Positions 35,842 through 45,760 of a stretch of 64,000 nt of DNA are shown one piece after another (position 1 is the stretch's first letter; the number at the start of each line of letters is the position of its first letter). The notes under the pieces were generated by a model. It saw nothing but the letters and a program-made list of their open reading frames with translations. It was not told where the DNA came from and made no database searches. The stretch is from an uncultured Gammaproteobacteria bacterium (GTDB taxonomy: Bacteria; Pseudomonadota; Gammaproteobacteria; Enterobacterales; Psychrobiaceae), in the NCBI GenBank assembly GCA_913060565.1, contig CAJXRU010000011.1:1-64000 (forward strand), written 5' to 3'. The position numbers and the translations under genes are program-made.

Positions 35842-37116
35842 ATGAGCATTACAACCCCATCACCTAGTGCCAATCCAACCGACAGCCAGCAAGGCAACGG
35901 TTATGGATTTGCACTAGTGAGTCTAACTTCGCTATTTTTTATGTGGGGATTTATTACCTGTCTCAATGACATTCTAATTCCTCACTTACAAAGCGTGTTT
36001 TCATTAACGCATTTTCAAGCCATGCTTATTCAGTTTTGTTTTTTTGGCGCTTACTTCATCGTTTCAATCCCAGCGGGAATTCTAGTAAAACGTGTGGGCT
36101 ATAAAGCGGGCATAGTCACGGGACTAATTATCGCTGCCATTGGTTGTTTACTATTTTACCCAGCAGCATCAATGCAAGAATATGCCGTATTTTTAGGGGC
36201 CCTTTTTGTCCTTGCTTCAGGTATTACTATTTTACAAGTTGCTGCTAATCCTTATGTCACAGCATTAGGTCCACAAAAAACGGCGGCGAGTCGTTTAAAT
36301 TTAACACAAGCATTTAATGCTATGGGCACAACAGTTGCACCGTGGTTTGGCTCATTACTCATTTTGTCTGCCGTTGCACACGACGTCAGCACGATGGATG
36401 AAGTCCAGCGTTTAGCACAAGCCGAATCAGTGCAATTTCCTTATATTTTATTAGCATCAATGTTATTAATTCTGGCCGCTATTTTTAGCCAATTAAAGCT
36501 GCCAGTGATCGATGCCATTGAAGACACGTCAGGCGAAAAAACAGATGATAGTGCATGGAATCATCGCCACCTAGTGCTTGGTGCCGTGGGTATATTCATG
36601 TACGTTGGCGCAGAAGTCGCCATTGGTAGCTTTTTAGTCAATTTCTTTGGCTTAGAGAATATTGCCGGCTTAAATCATTCTGATGCCGCTAAGCTACTAA
36701 CCTATTATTGGGGTGGCGCAATGATTGGGCGTTTCGTTGGATCAGTTGTGATGCAAAAAATTGCTGCTGGTAAAGTGCTAGCGTTCAACGCTGGCGCGGC
36801 AGTTCTATTGTTGATACTCACCATTATTGGTGAAGGAAAACTCGCTATGTACGCCATTCTATTAGTTGGCTTATGTAACTCAATTATGTTTCCTACTATT
36901 TTCTCACTCGGCGTAGCTGGATTAGGAAAGGTGACGAGTCAAGGCTCTGGCATTTTATGTTTAGCCATTGTAGGTGGCGCGCTAGTACCACCGTTACAGG
37001 GGTTATTGGCAGATAGCATTGGCATTCAACTGTCATTTGCATTACCGCTGCTTTGTTATATCTATATTGCTTACTATGGATTAATTGGCTCTCAGGTTAT
37101 TCCAAACAAAAAATAG
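35842..37116 (+). CDS. Sugar MFS transporter, FucP/GlcP (FHS) family
   Basis: 424 residues, twelve membrane helices. The N-terminus [19 protein letters not shown] and the helix-5 region [18 protein letters not shown] are the signatures of the fucose/glucose-galactose H+ symporter family. With an alpha-glucosidase upstream and a LacI regulator downstream it most likely takes up glucose or a maltose breakdown product across the inner membrane. AAAGGTG lies before the ATG. A strong terminator follows. Confidence 0.9.
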   Translation: MSITTPSPSANPTDSQQGNGYGFALVSLTSLFFMWGFITCLNDILIPHLQSVFSLTHFQAMLIQFCFFGAYFIVSIPAGILVKRVGYKAGIVTGLIIAAIGCLLFYPAASMQEYAVFLGALFVLASGITILQVAANPYVTALGPQKTAASRLNLTQAFNAMGTTVAPWFGSLLILSAVAHDVSTMDEVQRLAQAESVQFPYILLASMLLILAAIFSQLKLPVIDAIEDTSGEKTDDSAWNHRHLVLGAVGIFMYVGAEVAIGSFLVNFFGLENIAGLNHSDAAKLLTYYWGGAMIGRFVGSVVMQKIAAGKVLAFNAGAAVLLLILTIIGEGKLAMYAILLVGLCNSIMFPTIFSLGVAGLGKVTSQGSGILCLAIVGGALVPPLQGLLADSIGIQLSFALPLLCYIYIAYYGLIGSQVIPNKK

Positions 37117-37122
37117 TTATCC

Positions 37123-37156
37123 AAGCGCCGCTTTCTCTCTCTAGCGGCGCTTTTCC
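37123..37156 (+). terminator. Intrinsic terminator after the sugar transporter
   Basis: Perfect 10-bp stem AAGCGCCGCT / AGCGGCGCTT, 10-nt pyrimidine loop, then T residues. Confidence 0.85.
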
Positions 37157-37243
37157 AACCAATTTTTGTCTATTAATTTCCCAGTTTGAGACTCTCTGCA
37201 AACTTCGGTATTATCAACGCACTAGTTTGACTGAGAATCCACC

Positions 37244-38275
37244 ATGAGAAATAAAGCCACCTCTTTTGATATTGCCTATCATGCAGGGGTATCACAATCG
37301 ACCGTTTCTCGTGCGTTGAGTGGCAGCCCGCTAGTGAGTGAAGAAACTCGCCAACGAATTCAAGCTATTGCTAAAGAACTCAATTACAAAGTAGACAAGA
37401 ACGCCAGTAATTTAAGAACTCAAAGTAGTCACACCATTGCACTACTGTTGTTTGAAGATGCCACTGTTGACGACTCCAATATTAATCCCTTTTATTTATC
37501 AATGCTTGGTAGTATTACCAAAGCCTGTGCCGATGCTGGTTATGATTTGTTGGTGTCTTTTCAACAAATGAATGACGACTGGCATGCTGAATACGAAGAT
37601 TGCCACAAAGCCGATGGCCTTATTCTATTGGGTTACGGTGACTTCTTAGCATATGAGAAAAAACTCAATCAACTTATTGAGCAAGAGACACATTTTGTAT
37701 TGTGGGGCGCCGGTGATAAAGGTATTGATGCCATTTCGGTACGTTGTGATAACAAGCAAGGCGGGCTTGCAATTACTGAACATTTGATTGAACAAGGGCG
37801 CAAAAACATTGCCTTTGTCGGCGAAGCATCTGATGCAACTCCAGAGCTATTAGAACGCTATCAAGGATACTGTCAGGCATTAAAAAATGCTGAGATAACC
37901 ATCGATAAAGCGCTACATGTTGACGCGCAAATAACCGAGCTCTCGGGCTATGAAGCCACGCTAGAACTTTTATCAAAATCAACCCCAGTTGATGCCATTT
38001 TTACAGCCTGTGATCTAATGGCCATTGGCGCTATGCGAGCAATTAGCGACAAAGGCTTAAAAGTCGGCGATGACATTGCGGTTGTTGGTTACGATGATAT
38101 ATCCGTCGCGCAATTTACAAATCCGCCACTGACAACAGTGCGTCAAGATACAACGATTGCCGGACAGCTCTTGGTTAAAAACCTTGTTGGATTAATCAAA
38201 GGTAATGAAGTCTCAGGCTCTATTATTGAACCTGTCACTGTTGTACGCTCATCGTGCGGAACCAGCGCTAACTAG
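37244..38275 (+). CDS. LacI family regulator, probable maltodextrin repressor (MalR-like)
   Basis: 343 residues. N-terminal HTH and hinge: SFDIAYHAGVSQSTVSRALS followed by VSEETRQRIQAIAKELNYK, then a periplasmic-binding-protein-like sugar domain (IALLLFEDATVDDSN through VVGYDDISVAQFTNPPLTTV). The position next to the alpha-glucosidase and two TGCATACGTATGCA-type sites nearby make it the probable regulator of these genes and of the glucoamylase-transporter operon at 53435-57424. No copy of the site was seen in its own short upstream region, so autoregulation is not indicated. Confidence 0.9.
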   Translation: MRNKATSFDIAYHAGVSQSTVSRALSGSPLVSEETRQRIQAIAKELNYKVDKNASNLRTQSSHTIALLLFEDATVDDSNINPFYLSMLGSITKACADAGYDLLVSFQQMNDDWHAEYEDCHKADGLILLGYGDFLAYEKKLNQLIEQETHFVLWGAGDKGIDAISVRCDNKQGGLAITEHLIEQGRKNIAFVGEASDATPELLERYQGYCQALKNAEITIDKALHVDAQITELSGYEATLELLSKSTPVDAIFTACDLMAIGAMRAISDKGLKVGDDIAVVGYDDISVAQFTNPPLTTVRQDTTIAGQLLVKNLVGLIKGNEVSGSIIEPVTVVRSSCGTSAN

Positions 38276-38303
38276 TTGTAGTCACGTCGATTTGCCCTTA
38301 CTA

Positions 38304-38328
38304 TGCAGTCAATACTGCACCATTTTTT
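38304..38328 (+). terminator. Probable terminator after the LacI gene
   Basis: TGCAGT / ACTGCA, 6-bp stem with a CAAT loop, then a few bases and a T run, just before the start of the next gene. Confidence 0.6.
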
Positions 38329-38337
38329 GGAAACATA

Positions 38338-39705
38338 GTGACGATTGCAACCATTCTTATTGTCGATGATAGGCCCGATATTAGGCTCAGCGCAGCCTTT
38401 GTACTGGAAGACAACAACTATCAGGTTCTGGAAGCCGAATCACCATATCAAGCGCAGCAAACGATAAACGACAATGACGTTTCATTAATTCTATTGGATA
38501 TGAACTATTCACTCGACACGACATCAGGTGACGAGGGCTTAGAACTATTGCGATGGCTTTCAAAAAATCATCCGAATGTGCCAGCTATTGCGATGACAGC
38601 ATGGTCTAACGTTGAACTTGCCGTTAAATCGATGCAAATTGGTGCCAGTGACTTTATAGAGAAACCATGGAAAAATCAGCGTCTGTTACAGGTCATTTCA
38701 CAACAACTTGCGATGGCGGGATTGAAACAACAAAATCAACGATTACATCAACGCCTCGAGTCAGAGCCACAGCATGCCTACCAATGGCGCTCAAGTTGTA
38801 TGGTTAACCTGATGGCACAAATCGATAATGTAGCTGCCACAGATGTTGCCATTTTGCTTACTGGCGACAATGGTACGGGTAAGAGTCAACTCGCTAAACA
38901 TATTCATCAGCGGTCTCAACGTGCTCCGCAACCCTTTATCAGTGTCAATATGGGCGCAATTTCTGAATCATTATTTGAAAGTGAGATGTTTGGGCACACC
39001 AAGGGCGCATTTACGGATGCAAAATCCAGTCGTATTGGTCGCTTTGAACTAGCACAACAAGGAACACTATTTCTGGATGAAATTGCCAACATTCCATTAT
39101 CACAACAAGCAAAACTACTACGCGTTGTTGAGTCAGGTGAATTTGAGCCCTTAGGAAGCAGCAAAACTCAGCAAACCAATTGTCGATTAATCAGCGCGTC
39201 AAATGGTGATTTCACCAAGTTGATAGCAGATGAGCAATTTAGAGAAGATTTATTTTATCGCTTAAATACACTCGAATTTCGCGTTCCCTCTTTATATGAA
39301 CGACTCGACGACATTGTGCCATTAGCTGAGCATTTTATGGCGCAATTCGCTAATAAATATAAACGTATGCTCCCAGCGCTAAGTCAATGTGCTAAACAAG
39401 CATTACTTGGTTATCATTGGCCCGGCAACATTCGAGAATTGAGTCATGTAATGGAGCGCGCAATATTGCTATCACCAATCACTGATGAACAGCCGATATT
39501 GCAAGAGTCCGACCTTCCAATTTCAGCAGTGCGCACAAACAATACGGCAATGACATTCATGACTCTCGAGCAAGCAGAAGTCAGCTTGATTGAGCAGGCA
39601 TTAGCGCGCACAGAAAAAAATGTTCCTCAGGCAGCACAATTGCTTGGCCTTACAAAATCGTCACTATATCGTCGTCTCGAAAAATATGATCAAGTTCAGC
39701 GTTAG
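38338..39705 (+). CDS. NtrC-type sigma-54-dependent response regulator
   Basis: 455 residues. Receiver domain (about 1-125; phospho-Asp in LILLDMNYSL), AAA+ domain with Walker A GDNGTGKS near 175, a GAFTDA loop near 225, Walker B GTLFLDEI and FREDLFYRLN, then a Fis-type HTH (VPQAAQLLGLTKSSLYRRLE). The sigma-54-contacting loop is usually GAFTGA; here the fifth residue is Asp, a variant seen in some activators. Start is GTG at 38338. The kinase gene overlaps its end, and a sigma-54 promoter lies after the kinase, so it should activate the exporter genes. Confidence 0.92.
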   Translation: MTIATILIVDDRPDIRLSAAFVLEDNNYQVLEAESPYQAQQTINDNDVSLILLDMNYSLDTTSGDEGLELLRWLSKNHPNVPAIAMTAWSNVELAVKSMQIGASDFIEKPWKNQRLLQVISQQLAMAGLKQQNQRLHQRLESEPQHAYQWRSSCMVNLMAQIDNVAATDVAILLTGDNGTGKSQLAKHIHQRSQRAPQPFISVNMGAISESLFESEMFGHTKGAFTDAKSSRIGRFELAQQGTLFLDEIANIPLSQQAKLLRVVESGEFEPLGSSKTQQTNCRLISASNGDFTKLIADEQFREDLFYRLNTLEFRVPSLYERLDDIVPLAEHFMAQFANKYKRMLPALSQCAKQALLGYHWPGNIRELSHVMERAILLSPITDEQPILQESDLPISAVRTNNTAMTFMTLEQAEVSLIEQALARTEKNVPQAAQLLGLTKSSLYRRLEKYDQVQR

Positions 39706-40981
39706 CCGGTCACTAGAGCGTTATCTAACCATTCGCGGTGTTTTCCTGACGGCGCTGATATTGTGCTTAAGTACAATCATTTTTTATCAGTTAGCTATCA
39801 CGCCATGGAATATAGCGATACTACTCGGGTTAATTGGATTAGCCTGTGGCATTGTTCTTAGTCAAATATACCGACGGATAATGTCTACCTATAGTCGTGG
39901 CTTGTTGCATATTGAGGCGATGCGAGTCGAAGACTACAATCAATACGCTAAATGCGATTTTACCCAAGGATACGCAGCTGAGTTCCACCAGCAATTAAAA
40001 CAACTGAGTGAGCACCTTGCGGAGCAAAAGTCTCGCTATGATCAACATGCCTTTTTGGTCTATCAATTAATTGATCAGCTCAACATTCCAATTTTAGTCT
40101 TTAATCAAAAAAATAAACTGAGCTATGCCAATGGTGCTTTTTCAGCTTTGTACGCACAACCATGGCAGATGTTTCGCAATGCGTCACCTAAGTTATTAAA
40201 CCTCACCAAACGTGACAATAAATGGCAGCTAAATAAAAATAGTCAGCAATGGCAAATCAGCCAAAGTGAATTTATCGACGATGGTCAAACCCACCAGTTA
40301 CTCGTATTTACCAACGTAGAATCAGTTAAACGAGAGAGTCAGCAAAACGCATGGCACCAAATTATTCGAGTCATGAGCCACGAAATAAGAAACTCACTTA
40401 CACCAGTCTCATCGCTGGCCGAAAGTCTTGCGACACGCAGTAGCAGTGAGCGCGATCAAAAGGCGTTGGCTTTAATCCACGAACGTTGTCATCATCTTCA
40501 AGACTTTGTTAGTCGATATTCATCATTGTCGCAACAATTCAATTTAGAACCCAAGCAAATTGACACTGCGCAGTTACAAGAACGCCTTGGCGGTTTATTT
40601 AATACCCATCAACTTGAAATGAGCTCGCAATGCCAGTGGATATGGGCAGATCAAACATTTATAGAACAAGTTTTGATTAACTTAATAAAGAATTCTATCG
40701 AGGCAAATGCAAGCAATATTCAATTGCTAATTCGCCAAATAGGACAGTACAACGAAATAACCATTACTGATAATGGCCACGGTTTCGCCAATCTCGACAA
40801 TTTATTCGTACCACTGTTTTCAACAAAAAGTCAGGGCCAAGGTATTGGCCTTAACTTCTGTCGTAATATTATCGAACAACATCAAGGAACTATTGCGCTT
40901 GAAAACAACCAAGAAACTGGTGTAACTGTCACCATCAAACTCCCAACCAGCGCACCAAAGAAAAAGAGCAATAACGCTTAA
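39686..40981 (+). CDS. Sensor histidine kinase (NtrB/NtrY-like)
   Basis: 431 residues from ATG at 39686, which overlaps the activator gene by 20 nt. Two membrane helices near the N-terminus (GVFLTALILCLSTIIFYQLA; NIAILLGLIGLACGIVLSQI), a PAS-like region (VYQLIDQLNIPILVFNQKNK), a HisKA with phospho-His about 232 (VMSHEIRNSLTPVSSLAES) and a HATPase (NLIKNSIEA, DNGHGFANL, GQGIGLNFC). Partner of the sigma-54 activator. Its periplasmic part is very small, so it probably senses in the membrane or cytoplasm, possibly cell-envelope stress. Confidence 0.9.
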   Translation: MIKFSVSRSLERYLTIRGVFLTALILCLSTIIFYQLAITPWNIAILLGLIGLACGIVLSQIYRRIMSTYSRGLLHIEAMRVEDYNQYAKCDFTQGYAAEFHQQLKQLSEHLAEQKSRYDQHAFLVYQLIDQLNIPILVFNQKNKLSYANGAFSALYAQPWQMFRNASPKLLNLTKRDNKWQLNKNSQQWQISQSEFIDDGQTHQLLVFTNVESVKRESQQNAWHQIIRVMSHEIRNSLTPVSSLAESLATRSSSERDQKALALIHERCHHLQDFVSRYSSLSQQFNLEPKQIDTAQLQERLGGLFNTHQLEMSSQCQWIWADQTFIEQVLINLIKNSIEANASNIQLLIRQIGQYNEITITDNGHGFANLDNLFVPLFSTKSQGQGIGLNFCRNIIEQHQGTIALENNQETGVTVTIKLPTSAPKKKSNNA

Positions 40982-41008
40982 AACTCAGTTCGTTATTGAA
41001 AACAGTCG

Positions 41009-41022
41009 GTCCGATATCGGAC
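41009..41022. promoter_or_regulatory. Perfect 14-bp palindrome, likely activator binding site
   Basis: GTCCGATATCGGAC lies about 70 nt upstream of the -24 element of the sigma-54 promoter, the usual position of an enhancer for an NtrC-type activator. Only one copy was seen; activators often use two. Confidence 0.65.
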
Positions 41023-41085
41023 TGGCTCCCCTATCCAACACTTCAAGACAAACACAAACCCCTGAATTAAAAGGAAAAATAAACT

Positions 41086-41101
41086 TGGCACGTTACTCGC
41101 T
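41086..41101 (+). promoter_or_regulatory. Sigma-54 promoter of the ABC exporter operon
   Basis: TGGCACG-TTAC-TCGCT against consensus TGGCACG-N4-TTGCW, one mismatch. The invariant GG (41087-41088) and GC (41099-41100) are ten bases apart as required. Transcription would start near 41112, just before the adaptor gene. Confidence 0.82.
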
Positions 41102-41137
41102 ATTAGGTTGTTATTATCGAATAATCCTGAGGGTATC

Positions 41138-42394
41138 ATGGACGTTGTCAAAACTAAGAAACAAGCCAAAATTAATTGGTCGAACAAAACGCTGCTAGTT
41201 ATTGGCATATTAGTCGTTGCGGTATTAGTGTTTTGGGCCAATCAAAGTGCGAGTTCTGTAAGTGTAAAACGTGGCGAGATTTTAATTGATCATGTTAAGC
41301 AAGGAGATTTGAATGTCATTATCGAGGGATATGGCAGCTTAAAATCAGATAAACAGCAATTGATCACCGCTTTTTCTCGAGCAACGGTGAAAGAGATTGT
41401 TCTTAAACCCGGTGCAAATGTACAAGCAGATAGCGTCATTGTGCTACTAGACAATCCAGAATTACAGCAACAGCTCGATAGCGCTAAACGTGGCCTGAGT
41501 CAGGAGAAAGCCAACCTGCGCCAATTAAAACTTAATCAACAACGTGAAAAACTCAATGAAGCAGCCGCACTTGCACAAATTAATGCTAATTACGAAACCG
41601 CATCGCTCAAGCGCGTTGCTGAAGAAAAGTTAGAAAAACAAGGCATTGTTTCTACGCTCACATTTCAACAAACATTGCTCAATGAACAACAACTCAAAAA
41701 ACGTATCAGTATTCTTAAACAACGTCTCGCACAACTTGATTTAGTTCATCAAGAAGCCATAAGCATTGGACAAGATCGTGTGCATCAACAGCAAGGACTA
41801 TTGGACATAGCGCAGGCACGTCTTGATAAATTAACGGTTCGTGCAGGCTTTGACGGTGTACTGCAACGCTTATCGGTTGAGTTGGGACAAAGTTTATCAG
41901 CGGGTCAAGAAGTCGCGCTTATAGGTAGTGTCAGTGATTTAATTGCATTAATTCGAGTGCCGCAAAGCCAAGCGCAACAAATCGAAATTGGCCAGTCGAC
42001 AGTCATTGATACACGTCGCGATAAAATCATCGGTAAAGTGTCACGTATTGATCCTATCGTTGCTGACAATACAGTCGAAGTTGAGATTGAGCTGCCAAAA
42101 GATTTACCTGCCAGTGCACGACCAATGCTCAATGTAGACGGCATCATTACCGCCGATACATTACGTAACGTGCGCTACATTCAGCGTCCGCCGAGCATTA
42201 AGGCTAATAGTAAAATTTCTCTTTACCGAGTTGATCCGCAATCACAACAGGCTCAGCTCGTCGAACTTAAATTAGGCCGCCAAGCCGGTCGTTACATTGA
42301 AATCATCTCTGGGGCACAAAAAGAGCAACAATTTATCGTCTCAGATCTATCAAACATAACCAAAACAGCCTCTGTACTAGGTATCAAATCTTAG
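41138..42394 (+). CDS. HlyD/MacA-type periplasmic adaptor of an ABC exporter
   Basis: 418 residues. One N-terminal membrane anchor (TLLVIGILVVAVLVFWAN), a lipoyl-like half motif (ATVKEIVLKPGANVQADSVI), a long coiled-coil hairpin about residues 115-215 rich in Leu, Gln and Lys, the second lipoyl half (VRAGFDGVLQRLSVELGQSL), and a beta-barrel domain. It should link the inner-membrane ABC permease to an outer-membrane channel. ATG at 41138 has GAGGG upstream. First gene after the sigma-54 promoter, 34 nt before the ATPase gene. Confidence 0.9.
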   Translation: MDVVKTKKQAKINWSNKTLLVIGILVVAVLVFWANQSASSVSVKRGEILIDHVKQGDLNVIIEGYGSLKSDKQQLITAFSRATVKEIVLKPGANVQADSVIVLLDNPELQQQLDSAKRGLSQEKANLRQLKLNQQREKLNEAAALAQINANYETASLKRVAEEKLEKQGIVSTLTFQQTLLNEQQLKKRISILKQRLAQLDLVHQEAISIGQDRVHQQQGLLDIAQARLDKLTVRAGFDGVLQRLSVELGQSLSAGQEVALIGSVSDLIALIRVPQSQAQQIEIGQSTVIDTRRDKIIGKVSRIDPIVADNTVEVEIELPKDLPASARPMLNVDGIITADTLRNVRYIQRPPSIKANSKISLYRVDPQSQQAQLVELKLGRQAGRYIEIISGAQKEQQFIVSDLSNITKTASVLGIKS

Positions 42395-42428
42395 TCACAC
42401 GCCTAAGCTATTTTATAAGGAATTCACC

Positions 42429-43145
42429 ATGAACAATATTAAAATCAAGATGACCAACATCGCTAAAGTTTTTGAAACTGATGAATTAGAAACTCATGCA
42501 TTAAAGAGTATCGATTTAGAAATTTACGAAGGCGATTATGTATCAATTTCAGGCCCCTCTGGCTGTGGTAAGTCAACTCTGCTCTCAATTTTAGGGTTAT
42601 TGGATATGCCTAGCGGCGGCGAATACTTTATCGAAGACGTCAATGTAACTGATTTTTCGCTCGATATGGCAGCGGAGATCCGCAGTAGTAAAATTGGATT
42701 CATTTTTCAATCATTTAACTTGATTGACGAGTTATCTGTATTTGACAACGTCGCACTGCCATTGCGTTACGGTAGCGCTAAGCTTAGCGATGAACAAATC
42801 AAGGAACGAGTTCAAGAATGTTTAGAGCTCGTTGATATGAGTCATCGTATTAGCCATAAACCAAATCAACTTTCTGGTGGTCAGCAACAGCGTATTGCAA
42901 TCGCCCGTGCACTTGTTGCCAAGCCAGCAATATTACTTGTTGACGAGCCTACTGGTAACCTTGATTCGAAAAGTGGCGATCAGGTGATGGATGTTTTGGA
43001 ACAATTAAATAAAGCGGGGACGACTATCTGTATGGTGACCCATGATCCTCGTTATGCTGATATGGCAACGACTCAGCTTAAATTACTAGATGGTGCCATT
43101 CTTACCACACCTAATCTTGAATCAGTTGAGAAGGAGGCTGTATGA
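42429..43145 (+). CDS. ABC transporter ATP-binding protein (MacB/LolD type)
   Basis: 238 residues. Walker A GPSGCGKSTLLS, Q loop FIFQSFNLIDELSVFDNVAL, signature LSGGQQQRIAIARAL, Walker B ILLVDEPTGNLDS and switch His in MVTHDPRYADMA. This set is typical of mechanotransmission ABC systems of the MacB, LolD and FtsE group. It energises the adjacent permease, overlapping it by 4 nt. Confidence 0.93.
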   Translation: MNNIKIKMTNIAKVFETDELETHALKSIDLEIYEGDYVSISGPSGCGKSTLLSILGLLDMPSGGEYFIEDVNVTDFSLDMAAEIRSSKIGFIFQSFNLIDELSVFDNVALPLRYGSAKLSDEQIKERVQECLELVDMSHRISHKPNQLSGGQQQRIAIARALVAKPAILLVDEPTGNLDSKSGDQVMDVLEQLNKAGTTICMVTHDPRYADMATTQLKLLDGAILTTPNLESVEKEAV

Positions 43146-45571
43146 GTCAATTTTCCTACCAACAAAAGCAAGCGTGGGCTGGCTTAAAAAAGAAACCAGG
43201 CTTTATTGCTGCGATAGTCACGACTATGGGTACCACACTTGGTGCATTGCTATGTGTATTAACGCTGGCTTATGTGCTCATTGCCAAACCGTTACCTTAT
43301 CCGGATCAAGAGCAGTTGTTTCAGGTAAACAGTATTTTTAACAATAACAAGGGCGAACGTGTTGGAAATGCCTTCACTTACCCTGGTTTAGTGCACCTTT
43401 ATGAAAATCAAACAGTATTTAGCCAAGCCGCTCTGCTCTATGCGTCTGAAGACGTACTGATTAACTCACTAAATCAGCCAACGCTTGAAGTGCTGTTTGT
43501 CACGCCAGAATATTTCAAACTTGTCGATGCCCCCTTGGCGTTAGGCCGGTCTTTTGAAGAGACGGAAGCTAAAGATAAGAACAACCCTGTAGGTATTATT
43601 AGCTATCAAACGTGGCAACAACAGTTTGCTGGCGACGAAAATATCTTGGGTAAAAAAATGGACTTTAGCGGCAATAGCTTTTCGATTGTCGGTGTATTAG
43701 CACAAGAATTCATCGAGCCAGAGCTGTTCGAAACAGGGGTTACTACTCACGTCTTCTTGCCATGGGACTACAATCAGGCAGGCCCGCGCTTAAGAACATC
43801 TTGGGGTAATATTAACAGCTCGCAAATGTACATTGGTAAACTCACGTCGCCAATGACTATTAGTCAAATTAATCAAACACTGACAACCCTTGTTAACGAT
43901 AAATGGCAGGGAGAAGTCACTTCAGTCGAGTTCTTTAAAGGTTGGAGTATCGCCATGGATACCAAAAGCTTTAAAACTGAAATTCTTGGCGATAGTCAGC
44001 GTACTGTTTATTTATTACTGGCTGGTGTCATCGGCTTAGTGTTGATTGCTTGTGCGAACATAGCCAATTTATTCATCTCTCGTACGGCAGAGCAACAGCG
44101 TCAATTAGCTATTCGCGCCGCCGTTGGCGCTAACAAAAAGCATTTGTTTAGTACCATTTTTGCTGAAACTAACTTATTAATGCTATTTTCAGTGGGTGTT
44201 GCATTAGTCATTTCAAGTGGTGGTTTTTACATGATGCAACAGTTACTAGCACAGCAATTACCGCGAGTTGGCGAGCTGTCTATAAGTTGGTTTACGTTGA
44301 GTTGTGCCGTGATTATCGCCTTGTCATTAGCCCTGTTTTTTGCTCGCCTTAGTACGCGCATGATCAATTACAAAGCGCTGAACTCCACTCTACAGTCAAG
44401 CGGTAAAGGCACAGGTGTTCAAGTCTCACAAGGTATTCGTAAGTTACTGATCATTAGTCAAGTAACTATAGTGACAACGCTAGTGTTTATTAACATTAGT
44501 TTGTTTCAAGATGCCAAAGAGTCTATTGAGAAACCTTTAGGCTATAGCACCGCGAACCTAAGCACCTTGTCTCTATCTATATCTGCGACCACGACACCAC
44601 CTGAAGCAGAAAGAATTCCGGTGATGAACGAAGTTCGTCAAAAGCTACTTGAGCTGCCACAAGTTGTCGCCATCAATCAGTCAAGCGCGCCGCTTAATAG
44701 TTTTAACCTAAACGCCCAAACTTCTGTGGCCACCAACGAGCGCTTTGTCGTTAATACTAAATTTATCGATCAACACTATTTCAATATGATCGGCCAAACC
44801 TTACTCGAAGGTGACAACTTTACCGCCGCCGATATAAAGGACGATAACGCAGTAATGATTGTAAATACCGAATTTGCAAAAGCGTTAGCATCTGAAGGCA
44901 GCGCAATTGGTCAGCAGATAAGCTTTGGTGGTGATCAATCTGCGACTATTATTGGCATCGTAAAAGGGACTTTGTATCCTGGTCAAGCAGAGCAACCTAT
45001 GCAAGCTTATCGCCCCGGTTCACAAGCGAGCACAGTTATGACGCTGCGAATTGTGGAAGGTCAGGAGCTTACTCGAGAACAAGCGGTTGCCGTACTTAAA
45101 GATATAACAACACAATATACGGTCTTTGACTTGGTAAGCATGGATAGTCGACGTAGCGAAATGCTATTCACTCAATACACGACAGCAGTAACTAGCGCCG
45201 TGCTGGCTGTGTTAACAATAGTGCTTTCTGCAATCGGCTTATACGGTATTTTAAGCTACAGCACACAGATGCGCGGTTTTGAAATAGGAACTCGCATGGC
45301 TATCGGTGCCAAAGGTCGTGACCTTATCAAATTAATAGTACGTGAAAACTCTAGCGCTATTGCCATTGGCATGATTGTTAGCATGATGATATTACTAGGA
45401 ATTTATATCGGCTTTAACGAAGAATTGGCCAACTACTTCTCTCTTCAATTATTGCCTGTTTTTGTTGTGACTATTGTACTAATTAGTCTAATCGCACTAT
45501 TCGCATGTTACTGGCCACTGCGCCAATTCATTAATCGCCCAGCAATTCATTCGCTACGCGGTAGTGAATGA
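43142..45571 (+). CDS. ABC exporter permease with two FtsX/MacB units
   Basis: 809 residues. An N-terminal helix, a MacB-type periplasmic domain (about 55-270), three helices including VYLLLAGVIGLVLIACANIA, then a second helix-periplasmic-three-helix unit ending about residue 800. The motif AIRAAVGANKKHLF and the later GTRMAIGAKGRDLIKLIVRE are the paired coupling motifs of each FtsX unit. The double layout resembles the large duplicated permeases (ADOP-like). With adaptor and ATPase it forms a tripartite exporter; the cargo is unknown. Confidence 0.9.
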   Translation: MSQFSYQQKQAWAGLKKKPGFIAAIVTTMGTTLGALLCVLTLAYVLIAKPLPYPDQEQLFQVNSIFNNNKGERVGNAFTYPGLVHLYENQTVFSQAALLYASEDVLINSLNQPTLEVLFVTPEYFKLVDAPLALGRSFEETEAKDKNNPVGIISYQTWQQQFAGDENILGKKMDFSGNSFSIVGVLAQEFIEPELFETGVTTHVFLPWDYNQAGPRLRTSWGNINSSQMYIGKLTSPMTISQINQTLTTLVNDKWQGEVTSVEFFKGWSIAMDTKSFKTEILGDSQRTVYLLLAGVIGLVLIACANIANLFISRTAEQQRQLAIRAAVGANKKHLFSTIFAETNLLMLFSVGVALVISSGGFYMMQQLLAQQLPRVGELSISWFTLSCAVIIALSLALFFARLSTRMINYKALNSTLQSSGKGTGVQVSQGIRKLLIISQVTIVTTLVFINISLFQDAKESIEKPLGYSTANLSTLSLSISATTTPPEAERIPVMNEVRQKLLELPQVVAINQSSAPLNSFNLNAQTSVATNERFVVNTKFIDQHYFNMIGQTLLEGDNFTAADIKDDNAVMIVNTEFAKALASEGSAIGQQISFGGDQSATIIGIVKGTLYPGQAEQPMQAYRPGSQASTVMTLRIVEGQELTREQAVAVLKDITTQYTVFDLVSMDSRRSEMLFTQYTTAVTSAVLAVLTIVLSAIGLYGILSYSTQMRGFEIGTRMAIGAKGRDLIKLIVRENSSAIAIGMIVSMMILLGIYIGFNEELANYFSLQLLPVFVVTIVLISLIALFACYWPLRQFINRPAIHSLRGSE

Positions 45572-45585
45572 CCTATAAGAAAGCG

Positions 45586-45623
45586 TTATCACCAACGAGT
45601 AATATTTTACTCGTTGGTGATAA
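45586..45623. terminator. Long hairpin after the exporter operon
   Basis: 17-bp perfect stem TTATCACCAACGAGTAA / TTACTCGTTGGTGATAA with a TATT loop, 14 nt after the permease stop. Very stable; only a short T tract follows. Confidence 0.7.
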
Positions 45624-45760
45624 ACGTTATTTCTAGTTATGGGGGCTTATTTGCCGAACTCATTCAAACAGCTCACTCTCAGTCAAATAATTAGCAACGA
45701 AAATTGTCGTCTTATGTTATTTTAAATAACAATTAATTAAGTGCTATACAGAGAGTTTGC

